Part shown: positions 1 through 7,035 of the stretch, in pieces
Layout: each line of letters begins with the position of its first letter
How positions within the stretch are numbered: position 1 is the stretch's first letter
DNA from: Caldithrix sp964532875
GTDB taxonomy: Bacteria > Calditrichota > Calditrichia > Calditrichales > Calditrichaceae
Assembly: GCA_964532875.1 (NCBI GenBank)
Contig: CAZHIZ010000126.1
Span: 1 to 10,191, forward strand
DNA: 10,191 nucleotides
Reading direction: 5' to 3'
Made by a program: the position numbers and the translations under genes
Notes under the pieces: model-generated
What the model saw: only the letters and a program-made list of their open reading frames with translations
Database searches by the model: none
Told to the model about the DNA's origin: nothing

Positions 1-330
1 CAATAAGTAAGTGGAATTCCGGCTATGCAAATTTTGCTTTTAATAAATCTCATTTACTGACCGTTAAAAAATTCTCATCTTTAACCAACCGCCAGCATTC
101 CAAGGTCTCTTCCCTATTGCATTAGTAAAGGGATTTAGGGATGGGTAAGCCAAAGCTTCCTTTTCATTTTTCATTTTTCTTTTTTCTTTTATCTTTTCTA
201 CCCTTTCCGTCTTCGAAGAACCAGTTCCGAGTTCCTAATTCCTAATTTTCCTGCTGAAACAAGACAGAACCGCTTAATCTTCACCCTTTACTTTCTACTC
301 TAATCCCTTAACTCTCAGCAAATCTACGTT
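1..330. other. Gene-free region with heptad-phased repeats
   Basis: No ORF of convincing length or composition is visible on either strand. The region lies downstream of the 3' end of the TolB-like lipoprotein gene. Positions 1-110 are plain AT-rich sequence. At 127-147 there is a short G-rich stretch with two GGGAT-like units, and a weak 5-bp hairpin (111-115 with 129-133) sits beside it. From 165 to 321 the sequence is largely pyrimidine-rich and falls into degenerate units of 7 bases, described as a separate repeat feature. A 6-bp inverted repeat (TGCTGA at 252-257 with TCAGCA at 315-320) is too widely spaced to call a terminator, and no clear intrinsic terminator for the lipoprotein gene was found. 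Confidence 0.7.
165..321 (+). repeat. Degenerate 7-base-period repeats, three sequence classes
   Basis: Three blocks each keep a 7-base register. Block one (165-199) has five units close to CWTTTTT, drifting to CTTTTCT. Block two (223-250) has four units close to ARTTCCT. Block three (273-321) has seven units related to TTAACTC, TTTACTT and TCTACTC. The unit sequences differ between blocks but the period does not. No unit codes for anything plausible. Heptameric intergenic repeats of unknown role are known in other bacteria, for example the STRR families of cyanobacteria. Kinship with those is not claimed. Confidence 0.65.
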
Positions 331-1410
331 TCAATAGTCCCATCCGAAATCCAGATTATTGGGCGCGTCTTTGCCTTTATGCCAATGCTTGGCATAAAAC
401 AGAATACGTTTTTCACCGGGAATAAAAAAGGGATGAACTCCCAATGTTAATTTTCTATTTTGTGTCCCGTCGGAACGCATCAACCAAATCTCGCTGGTCC
501 GCCAATAAGGGACATAAACAATGTACATCCCGTCATTCGATAACTGAAATTCAGCCTTACCATAATCTTGCAAAAGTAATCTTCCCAAATCAACCGGAGC
601 GTTACCATCATTTTCCCCGACGTATAGATGGTTACCGTTTTCAAATAAATAGCGCCCCGTTTCCGCAAAACGAACGGGATGGGGATTATCAATAAAGGTC
701 TTCAGAATTAATTGGGTTTGTCCGTTGGAGATTTTTAGACGATACAGGCCGGATTTAAAAACCGATGAGAACAGGTAATAGACATATTGTCCGCTGGGAT
801 CAAATCGCGGATAATAATATCGCTTAACCTTATCATTTTCCTGATTGGTGGTACGCAAAACATGAATCGAGTCATTATCTGTCTCCAGATAGCATAAAGC
901 ATCCCATCCTTTTTCTCCTTTTTTTTCACGCACGAAGGCAATTTTTTTACCGTCAAAGGAATAGCTCGGCTGCACATCGCTAAAATTGGTATCGCTGGTT
1001 AAAAACGTGGAATTACTGCCGTCGGTGTCAAGACGGTACAGATCATTCCTACGGGAGAAAACAATACATTCTCCGTTTGGAGCAATGCTGATTTCATCGC
1101 TTCCAAGGAAAACATTCTCGGCTAAAAAAAGTAAATTTTCCCCGACGCTATCCGCCACGTAAATTTTTCCCAAATTAACCATTAGTATTTTTCTTTCTCC
1201 ATGGCGCAAAAAGGGAATGGCATATTCGAGCCCGCCAGGCGGAACCTGATCGGAAAGCTGCCGGCGCAAAGCGGTGGAATCTTTCCCGGCATAATCCATA
1301 GTGGTTAACCAGTAATCGGCCCAATGATAAATTTGGTATTCATCGGGCAAACTACAGCCCAAAAGCAATAACATTACGACCCATGCGATTCGTTTAATAT
1401 TTTTCATCAT
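331..1410 (-). CDS. TolB-like beta-propeller lipoprotein
   Basis: Predicted outer-membrane lipoprotein of 359 residues. The N-terminus has basic residues, a hydrophobic run and the lipobox L16-L-G-C19. Ser at +2 fits sorting to the outer membrane. The rest contains about six WD40-like/PD40 units, as in TolB-type propellers. Each has a (S/D)-x-D/N-G-x-x-I/V-x-(F/Y) strand, for example APNGECIVF, SFDGKKIAF, DPSGQYVYY and SNDGMYIVY, followed by a strand such as LYRLDTDGS or IWLMRSDGT. TolB's N-terminal domain is not recognisable, so this is not TolB itself. AAGGA lies 7 bases before the first of two tandem ATGs. The gene starts 35 bases after the nuclease-fold gene and is probably co-transcribed with it. 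Such propellers usually bind proteins or glycans, but no ligand can be named. The lipoprotein and propeller calls are firm; the role is unknown. Confidence 0.85.
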   Translation of the reverse strand: MMKNIKRIAWVVMLLLLGCSLPDEYQIYHWADYWLTTMDYAGKDSTALRRQLSDQVPPGGLEYAIPFLRHGERKILMVNLGKIYVADSVGENLLFLAENVFLGSDEISIAPNGECIVFSRRNDLYRLDTDGSNSTFLTSDTNFSDVQPSYSFDGKKIAFVREKKGEKGWDALCYLETDNDSIHVLRTTNQENDKVKRYYYPRFDPSGQYVYYLFSSVFKSGLYRLKISNGQTQLILKTFIDNPHPVRFAETGRYLFENGNHLYVGENDGNAPVDLGRLLLQDYGKAEFQLSNDGMYIVYVPYWRTSEIWLMRSDGTQNRKLTLGVHPFFIPGEKRILFYAKHWHKGKDAPNNLDFGWDY

Positions 1411-1445
1411 TGTATGATCCTTGAATTCTTTATTTAGAAATATGT

Positions 1446-2558
1446 TTAAAACAATCCGATTTCAAAGCGGGTAAACCATTTTTTATCATTCGGTTTGTAA
1501 CCGAAATCTGCGCCAATCAGTGCCGGCCCCCAACGACCTTGCACCCCGCCCAACAAACCGAATGAAGGACCTTCTTTAACAGAGCCGATCCACCAGCGAG
1601 AATGTAAAAATCTAAAATCCTTGCCTACTTTTACAATCAACGGGTAATCCACAAAAACCCAACTGTAATCATCATTTAAAGCCGCTTGCACAAAATACTT
1701 CTGCGGCAATTCATATCGAAGCTTGACGATGGGTGAGAAGAAGAAAAGGCCATTTATTTCTGAGCAATAAAATGTTTTTGATGAAATTGCAGCCCAACCA
1801 CCGATGCTCAGGGTCATCTTATTCCACTTGCGTCCTGTTACCATTTGCAGAAATGCGGTTTTAAAATGGCGTAACTTCTCCGTGTAGAAATTAGGATTCG
1901 AGTATTCGCAACCATAATCCAAATATTTTTGGGCATTTTCAATGGCACCGACTTGCAAATCGAACAGGGAAACCATGTTTTCCGAATGGAGTCTGATCGC
2001 AAGAGAACGATAGGCCACGATATTCTCAAACATATTATATTTCCCGCCCATAAAACGGAATGATTTAAACGACCTGATTGTATCCGTGACGAGTTCTCTC
2101 TTCCAAATTCCCAATTTTCTCTTTTTGGCCCTTCGCTCCGCTGCCGCGTATATTTTATTGAAAGTATGTTCAGGGGACGGTCTGTATTTACCATAACCGT
2201 TTTGTAAATAGACTTTAATAATATCCAAATTTTCAAGCGGGTATTTTTTGAACAAATAAACCGGAATGGGCCTGCCGACTTTTACTTCGAGCGTGTCGTA
2301 GCGGATTAAAACATCTTTTCCAAGAATCATGCTTTTTGCATAGGAGACGGCCTGTTGCGCGATATGGGCGCCTAATGTATCTTCGTCGTTCAGGGATGGT
2401 GTTTGCACATCGGCTAAACAGATAAGACGACCGTCCTGAATTTGAAACAAATCGGCATCGATTATCTTGGCAATTTTTACGGTTTCTTCTTTGGCCCAAA
2501 GCCAAACGACGGACAGGAACAACACTAAAACAATATGAATTAACTTTTTTGCATGCAT
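1446..2558 (-). CDS. Secreted SNase-fold protein with eroded active site
   Basis: A 370-residue exported protein. Residues 1-22 form a signal peptide (basic start, hydrophobic core, cleavage plausible after A22). Residues 26-153 follow the staphylococcal nuclease (thermonuclease) pattern: IIDAD at 32-36 for the VxDGD motif, a CLADVQTP segment (47-54), GRPIPVYLF (95-103), and a final helix with the family-typical AKKRKLGIW (144-152). By motif alignment the catalytic Arg35, Asp40 and Glu43 of SNase correspond to Cys47, Gln52 and Ser55. The first Asp pair and the second Arg (R96, SNase R87) remain. Nuclease activity is therefore doubtful. The C-terminal ~200 residues are rich in aromatic and alternating hydrophobic strands and end in EIGLF, with a terminal Phe as in many outer-membrane barrels. 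A barrel is only an inference. The ATG at 2558 is chosen over a TTG at 2585 because GAAAGG lies 7 bases upstream and the signal peptide then starts normally. Confidence 0.75.
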   Translation of the reverse strand: MHAKKLIHIVLVLFLSVVWLWAKEETVKIAKIIDADLFQIQDGRLICLADVQTPSLNDEDTLGAHIAQQAVSYAKSMILGKDVLIRYDTLEVKVGRPIPVYLFKKYPLENLDIIKVYLQNGYGKYRPSPEHTFNKIYAAAERRAKKRKLGIWKRELVTDTIRSFKSFRFMGGKYNMFENIVAYRSLAIRLHSENMVSLFDLQVGAIENAQKYLDYGCEYSNPNFYTEKLRHFKTAFLQMVTGRKWNKMTLSIGGWAAISSKTFYCSEINGLFFFSPIVKLRYELPQKYFVQAALNDDYSWVFVDYPLIVKVGKDFRFLHSRWWIGSVKEGPSFGLLGGVQGRWGPALIGADFGYKPNDKKWFTRFEIGLF

Positions 2559-2608
2559 CGAATAACCTTTCTTTATTAAGGACAAAAGGTGGGATGAGAG
2601 GTTGTTTT

Positions 2609-2637
2609 AATATAGGATTATTTTTTTAGTGACGCAA
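2609..2637 (-). promoter_or_regulatory. Sigma70-like promoter for the SNase-fold/lipoprotein unit
   Basis: On the minus strand TTGCGT (2632-2637) is separated by exactly 17 bases from TATATT (2609-2614). The -10 matches the consensus at five of six positions and the -35 at three of six. The predicted start of transcription, near 2602, leaves a leader of about 44 bases before the ATG at 2558. Confidence 0.45.
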
Positions 2638-2654
2638 TAGTTTTGGTGGTTTTA

Positions 2655-2682
2655 ATGTTAAGAGTTGAAAGTTAAGGATAAA
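2655..2682 (-). repeat. Four heptad repeats, inverted relative to the left-end array
   Basis: Read on the minus strand, 2682 to 2655 divides into four 7-base units (TTTATCC, TTAACTT, then TCAACTC and TTAACAT). They belong to the same class as the block at 273-321 on the plus strand. They lie in the gap between the patatin-like gene's 3' end and the promoter of the SNase-fold gene. Confidence 0.55.
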
Positions 2683-2688
2683 GAAGAT

Positions 2689-2714
2689 TCCCAATTCTCC
2701 CGCGTAAATTGGGA
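2689..2714 (-). terminator. Possible weak terminator after the patatin-like gene
   Basis: An 8-bp perfect stem (TCCCAATT 2689-2696 with AATTGGGA 2707-2714) encloses a 10-base loop. On the minus strand it is followed by a T-rich stretch (ATCTTCTTTATCC). It lies about 50 bases past the stop at 2762. Only three pairs of the stem are GC. TCCCGC in the loop (2698-2703) can instead pair with GCGGGA (2725-2730), so termination is uncertain. Confidence 0.35.
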
Positions 2715-2761
2715 TACTGCTTTGGCGGGACCATTTGACCAATCAACTGTTCAGCCCCTTC

Positions 2762-3706
2762 TCATTCAATCACTTTTCCGACCTCCCCTCTGTCCAACGC
2801 CTCCGCTGCCGCCTGTTCCCCCTTGCCGATTATCTCTTCCGCTTTCTTGAAATCGAAAAACTGGTAATCACTCACTTCGGGGCTGATTAAAACATCCGGG
2901 GCCGATTGTTGCAGACGTAAACTTAAAATCATGTTTTCCATGGTCATGGCCACCTGCGCCATTTGCTTTTGCAGGCCCAATTTGGGAGCCTTTAAAGCGT
3001 GGCCGCCGTTTCTTTCCTGACGCAAACGTTCCAGTACATCTCCGAACAAACGTTGCAGAAACGACGATGAGCTCCCGGCTGCTAAAACTTTCCGCTTGGT
3101 AACCAAAGCTCCGGAGTTTAATTGACGAGCACGTTGTTCAACGGAAGGAGTTACTTTACAGGCAATCACTTTTTGGGCCCCCATCATACGGGCCACACTT
3201 ACCGGCACGGGATTAACCACGCCTCCGTCTATCAAATAGTGATCATGAATTTTAACCGGTTGAAACAAAAACGGAAAGGAGATGCTGGCGCGAATGGCAT
3301 TGATCAAAGAACCGGAATTCAAAACGATTTCGGCCCCGGTCAACAAATCCGTAGCCACGCAAGCAAAGCGAATCGGCAAATCTTCGATATCTTCTTCACC
3401 CAATAACGAAATGAGAAACTCTTCCACCCGATCGCCATCCAACAAACCGTCGCGCCGAACGCGTTTGGGAAAGAGAATTTGCACTACTTTTTTCCAGTTG
3501 GTACGGCAGGCAATTTCTTCAAGCTGCGAAGCGCTCAAACCGGCGGCATAAGCCCCGCCGATCATGGCTCCCATACTGGAGCCGACGATCAAATCCGGCT
3601 TCAGGCCCCGCTTTTCCAGTACTTTCAACACGCCAATATGTGCCAGACCGCGCGCTGCCCCGCTGCCCAGTACCAGCGCCAATTGCGCCTTTTCATTACT
3701 TCCCAT
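2762..3706 (-). CDS. Patatin-like phospholipase (RssA/YchK/NTE type)
   Basis: Serine acyl hydrolase of 314 residues, expected to release fatty acids from phospholipids or related esters. All family landmarks are present: the oxyanion loop GSGAARG (14-20), the nucleophile elbow GSSMG (42-46) with catalytic Ser44, and the second dyad residue in the DGG motif (Asp160). ATDLLTG (118-124) and the AIRASISFP segment (137-145) are typical of the bacterial RssA/YchK branch. The C-terminal ~120 residues include a Gln/Met-rich helical segment and the DFKKAEEII ending seen in these proteins. No signal peptide or membrane segment is visible, so it is probably cytoplasmic or membrane-peripheral. The ATG at 3706 has CGGA about 9 bases upstream. 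It follows the decarboxylase gene by 35 bases and is probably the last gene of a three-gene operon. The family call is firm; the substrate is unknown. Confidence 0.93.
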   Translation of the reverse strand: MGSNEKAQLALVLGSGAARGLAHIGVLKVLEKRGLKPDLIVGSSMGAMIGGAYAAGLSASQLEEIACRTNWKKVVQILFPKRVRRDGLLDGDRVEEFLISLLGEEDIEDLPIRFACVATDLLTGAEIVLNSGSLINAIRASISFPFLFQPVKIHDHYLIDGGVVNPVPVSVARMMGAQKVIACKVTPSVEQRARQLNSGALVTKRKVLAAGSSSSFLQRLFGDVLERLRQERNGGHALKAPKLGLQKQMAQVAMTMENMILSLRLQQSAPDVLISPEVSDYQFFDFKKAEEIIGKGEQAAAEALDRGEVGKVIE

Positions 3707-3741
3707 ACCTTTTTCCGTTTCTTTTTTAGCCGGGATAAACT

Positions 3742-5169
3742 TTATCGACTCTCCATTTTTCGTGCTTGCTCCCGAATAAAACGCCAGGCCTCCTGCACAT
3801 GGCGGTGTTGTAAGTAAGTTTGCCCGGTTACCATGCGTAATGTGTAGCGACCGTTAACGCGCGTGTGGGTTAAAAATAAATTTCCCGAGGCGTTCAGGAT
3901 TTGCAACAAACGTTCATTTATTGCATCCAGCTTTTGTTCGTCCTGCACTGCTTCAGGATGGTAGCGGAAACACACTAAATTTAACGTGCGCGGCGCCATG
4001 ATTTCGAAATCCGGTTGTTCGGCAATGGATTGCTCCAATTCACTGGCCCAACGAATGTGATCACGAAAGCGCTGGCGGATGCCTTCCACGCCGAAATTGC
4101 GGATTACAAACCACAATTTTAATGCCCTGAAACGCCGCCCCAAGGCAATCCCCCAATCACGGTAGTCGTTCACGCGGCCGGTCGTGTCCGTCTTCAGATA
4201 TTCCGGCAAAATGGACATGGTGTGTAACAAGGCCTGACGATCTTTAACAAAATAGGCCGAGCAATCGAAATTGGTAAACATCCATTTGTGGGGATTAAAA
4301 ACAAAAGTATCCACCTGCTCTATCCCGTCGATCATCCAGCGGTATTCGGGCAAAATCAAAGCATTACCGGCATAAGCCGCATCCACATGAAGCCACAAAT
4401 CATAACGGGCGGCAATCTCGGCAATTTCTTTTAGTGGATCGATGGCCGTGGTTCCGGTAGTACCCAGAGTGGCTACGATGGCCAGCGGCCGTTGCCCGGC
4501 GTGCAAATCGTTTTTAATGGCTGTTTCCAGAGCTTCCGGATTTAAACGCAATTGCGCATCCACGGCCACTTTAACCAAGTTTGCACTGCCGAATCCGGCA
4601 ATTTTAACGGCTTTCTCAATGGAAGAATGGGTTTCAGTAGAACAATAGATTTTAAAATTTTCAAATCCGGCAAATCCCTTTTGATTGATTTGGTAGCGCG
4701 AATATTTTTCTCGTGCGGTAAGCAGGGAAACAAGCGTGGCCGAAGAAGCCGTATCCTGAATGACCCCGTCCCAACCAAGGGGTAACCCCAGCATCTGTTT
4801 CAACCAGTTCATGACCTTTTCTTCCAACTCGGCAGCCGCCGGAGAGGTATCCCAGATCATGCACTGGGCCGCTAAGGTTGCCGTCAGCATCTCGCCGAGT
4901 ACGGAGGGGTAACTGGCATTGGCCGGAAAGTAGGCAAAAAACTTAGGACTTTGCCAGTGGGTCATGCCCGGCAAAATAATTTGCTCGAAATCGCGAAAGA
5001 TGGATTCCATGTTTTGTCCCTCTTGCGGTGGCGTCTCCGGAATTTGGCTGTAAATGTCACCGGGTTTTACCGGAGCCTTTACGGGATACGTTTCGATGTT
5101 TTGATAATAATCCGCCATCCAATCGACAAATTGGTGTGCATACTTTCTAAACTGTTCTAAATCCATCAT
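3742..5169 (-). CDS. Aromatic-L-amino-acid decarboxylase-like PLP enzyme
   Basis: Group II PLP-dependent decarboxylase of 475 residues, the usual length for DOPA/tryptophan/tyrosine decarboxylases. It would convert an aromatic amino acid to its amine plus CO2 in the cytoplasm. Visible landmarks include the substrate-pocket segment around HWQSPKFFAYFPAN (71-84), His181 in STETHSS (stacks on PLP; pig DDC His192), Asp263 in HVDAAYAG (pairs with the pyridine nitrogen; Asp271), and Lys295 in NPHKW (Schiff base; Lys303). Tyr324 in PEYLK matches DDC Tyr332, the loop residue needed for decarboxylation. It is Phe in plant aldehyde synthases, so decarboxylase chemistry is favoured. The Gly in LGRRFR (344) matches animal DDC and plant tryptophan decarboxylases rather than plant tyrosine decarboxylases (Ser), a weak hint of indolic or broad specificity. 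A strong AGGAGG lies 9 bases before the ATG. It sits between the GH20 and patatin-like genes, probably in one transcript. Confidence 0.93.
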   Translation of the reverse strand: MMDLEQFRKYAHQFVDWMADYYQNIETYPVKAPVKPGDIYSQIPETPPQEGQNMESIFRDFEQIILPGMTHWQSPKFFAYFPANASYPSVLGEMLTATLAAQCMIWDTSPAAAELEEKVMNWLKQMLGLPLGWDGVIQDTASSATLVSLLTAREKYSRYQINQKGFAGFENFKIYCSTETHSSIEKAVKIAGFGSANLVKVAVDAQLRLNPEALETAIKNDLHAGQRPLAIVATLGTTGTTAIDPLKEIAEIAARYDLWLHVDAAYAGNALILPEYRWMIDGIEQVDTFVFNPHKWMFTNFDCSAYFVKDRQALLHTMSILPEYLKTDTTGRVNDYRDWGIALGRRFRALKLWFVIRNFGVEGIRQRFRDHIRWASELEQSIAEQPDFEIMAPRTLNLVCFRYHPEAVQDEQKLDAINERLLQILNASGNLFLTHTRVNGRYTLRMVTGQTYLQHRHVQEAWRFIREQARKMESR

Positions 5170-5221
5170 ATTCTCAATCCTCCTTCAAACTATCAAAGGC
5201 CTTTAAAGCAGCACCATTGAT

Positions 5222-6892
5222 TTACCGAATTAAATCACCCACATTGCCCCGGAAATAATTTACGTTCATGGCTTCCAAATGCTTGTAAACGCCTTGCATG
5301 CGACTCAGGAAATCCGCCCAGTCTTTTTCTTCTTTCGGTGTCCAGACCACTTCGGCCAGCGCACAGGCCCGGGGGTAAGCCATGTATTCCACATATTTGC
5401 TGTTTAACAAATATTCCGACCAGACATTGCCCTGGGCGCCCAAAATATATTTTTTCTCATCCGGGGACAATTCTTTTGGAACGGGATCGTAGGAATAAAC
5501 TTTTTTCATGGGTAAAAATCCACCGATGGCCAGAGGCTGTGTTTGCGGATCGGCTTGATAATGATCGAAATAGCAATACGGTCCCGGCGTCATGATCACA
5601 TCATGGTGCATTTGGGCCGCGGCAATGCCGCCCTTCTCCCCGCGCCACGACATGACCGTGGCTTGCGGAGCCAAACCGCCTTCCAAAATCTCATCCCAGC
5701 CTATGATGTAACGATGTTTGCTTAACAAGAATTTTTCAATACGCTGAATAAAATAACTCTGCAATTCATGTTCATCTTTCAGACCCTCAGCTTTAATGCG
5801 TGCCTGGCACTTAGGGCAGGTTTTCCAACGATCCTTGGGGCATTCGTCCCCGCCAATATGGATGTATTTACCGGGAAACAAGTCAACGACTTCGCTTAAA
5901 ACATCTTCTAAAAATTTAAAAGTAGATTCCTTACCGGCACAGTACACATCTTTAAAAATTCCCCACCGCGTGGCAACCTGATAAGGCCCTCCGGTACAGC
6001 CCAGATAGGGATAAGCTGCCAGGGCCGCTGAGGAATGCCCGGGCATTTCGATTTCCGGAATAATGGTCACAAAGCGTTTTTGGGCGTAAGCCACAATATC
6101 GCGAATTTGATCCTGAGTGTAATAGCCGCCGTAGGGTTGGCCGTCGTAAATGTACGGTTTCACACCGCCATGCCCCACCTGTGTTTCTTTTCGATAGGCT
6201 CCCACCTGGGTTAATTTGGGGTATTTTTTGATCTCAATACGCCAGCCCTGATCATCGGTTAAATGCCAGTGAAAATAGTTCATTTTGTTAAAAGCAATCA
6301 AGTCGATGTATTTCTTGATAAATTTAACCGGAAAAAAATGGCGGGAGACATCTAAGTGCATGCCGCGATAGCGGAAACGCGGCGCATCGTTGATGATCAC
6401 GCAGGGTACGCTCCATTCCTGCCCGCTAACCGAATCCCGACTTTCGATCGCCGCGGGTAACAGCTGGCGCACAGTCTGAATTCCGTAAAATAATCCACGT
6501 GCATTAGGTGCATGAATTTCGATTTTTTGCGGAGAGATGATCAAGCGATAAGCGCCATCTGCGCCTTGAACGGTTTGATCGATTTTCAATGAAATGACGT
6601 TACTATCTGTTTGGGTCGCTTTGGGAAAGGGAAATCCGGTGGGAATGCCGAAACGGTCGCGAATAAAATCCACAACATTCATGACCCGAGGTGCCCGGTT
6701 GTCGAAATCGATAGCCGTTTCGGCGTTAAAGATGAATTGCCCCGGCTGTTCCTGTAAACTTTGAGGCCTGGGCACAATGGGGTATTTGGCCGGTTGAATT
6801 TTCATGGTTTTTTTGCCTCCGGTGCAGCTAAAACTTGCCATTAAAAGAAAGGCCATTCCTAAAAATTTTAAAACGGTCTTTGGGTGGCGCAT
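5222..6892 (-). CDS. GH20 beta-N-acetylhexosaminidase, lipoprotein
   Basis: Exo-acting glycosidase of 556 residues that removes terminal beta-linked GlcNAc (or GalNAc) from chitin oligomers, glycans or muropeptide fragments, probably in the periplasm or at the outer membrane. Residues 1-22 are a lipoprotein-like signal ending SFSC23; the box is loose but of a type common in Bacteroidetes-related phyla. The GH20b N-terminal domain covers roughly 35-160. The catalytic barrel follows, with HWHLTDDQGW (208-217) and HIGGDE (345-350). Asp349-Glu350 is the pair used in substrate-assisted catalysis. A CPKDRW and CPKC segment follows (Cys351, 359, 362), as in many relatives. The start is set at 6892, not at an in-frame codon at 6964. 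AAGGAG lies 6 bases upstream, the signal peptide is then N-terminal, and the longer start falls inside the likely -35 box. It is the first gene of the operon, 52 bases before the decarboxylase gene. Confidence 0.95.
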   Translation of the reverse strand: MRHPKTVLKFLGMAFLLMASFSCTGGKKTMKIQPAKYPIVPRPQSLQEQPGQFIFNAETAIDFDNRAPRVMNVVDFIRDRFGIPTGFPFPKATQTDSNVISLKIDQTVQGADGAYRLIISPQKIEIHAPNARGLFYGIQTVRQLLPAAIESRDSVSGQEWSVPCVIINDAPRFRYRGMHLDVSRHFFPVKFIKKYIDLIAFNKMNYFHWHLTDDQGWRIEIKKYPKLTQVGAYRKETQVGHGGVKPYIYDGQPYGGYYTQDQIRDIVAYAQKRFVTIIPEIEMPGHSSAALAAYPYLGCTGGPYQVATRWGIFKDVYCAGKESTFKFLEDVLSEVVDLFPGKYIHIGGDECPKDRWKTCPKCQARIKAEGLKDEHELQSYFIQRIEKFLLSKHRYIIGWDEILEGGLAPQATVMSWRGEKGGIAAAQMHHDVIMTPGPYCYFDHYQADPQTQPLAIGGFLPMKKVYSYDPVPKELSPDEKKYILGAQGNVWSEYLLNSKYVEYMAYPRACALAEVVWTPKEEKDWADFLSRMQGVYKHLEAMNVNYFRGNVGDLIR

Positions 6893-6935
6893 AGAAAACT
6901 CCTTCGTGTTTTTAGATATTCCGATAAGCGCTTTA

Positions 6936-6964
6936 AAAATAAACGGTGTGTGAACAAAAGGCAA
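6936..6964 (-). promoter_or_regulatory. Sigma70-like promoter for the GH20 operon
   Basis: TTGCCT (6959-6964) and TATTTT (6936-6941) on the minus strand are 17 bases apart, each matching four of six consensus positions. The site lies just downstream of the rny terminator. Predicted initiation near 6929 gives a leader of about 36 bases before the ATG at 6892. Confidence 0.4.
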
Positions 6965-6984
6965 GAAAGAATGCGCAAGTTGGT

Positions 6985-7028
6985 TTGGTAGAAAAATAAT
7001 CGGGAAGCCTGAGTTAGGCTTCCCGATT
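6985..7028 (-). terminator. Strong intrinsic terminator of rny
   Basis: A perfect 13-bp inverted repeat (6998-7010 with 7016-7028) encloses the 5-base loop GAGTT (plus strand). It starts 8 bases beyond the rny stop codon. In the direction of rny transcription the stem is followed by a T-rich tail (TATTTTTCT). It should separate rny from the GH20 operon. Confidence 0.93.
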
Positions 7029-7035
7029 TAAAAGT

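Noticed and set aside
111..133. Short inverted repeat TCCCT/AGGGA as a terminator or mobile-element end
   Set aside because: Only 5 pairs with a 13-base loop and no adjacent T-run or target-site duplication.
2559..2585. TTG start at 2585 for the SNase-fold gene
   Set aside because: It has no ribosome-binding site and would push the signal peptide inward; the ATG at 2558 has GAAAGG at good spacing.
3122..3817. Overlapping plus-strand ORFs of 71-112 codons opposite the patatin-like gene
   Set aside because: They overlap one another and run antisense to a gene with full catalytic motifs; no motifs or start signals support them.
6893..6964. Upstream in-frame start for the GH20 gene
   Set aside because: The extra 24 residues precede a complete lipoprotein signal and would begin within the likely -35 box; AAGGAG marks the ATG at 6892.
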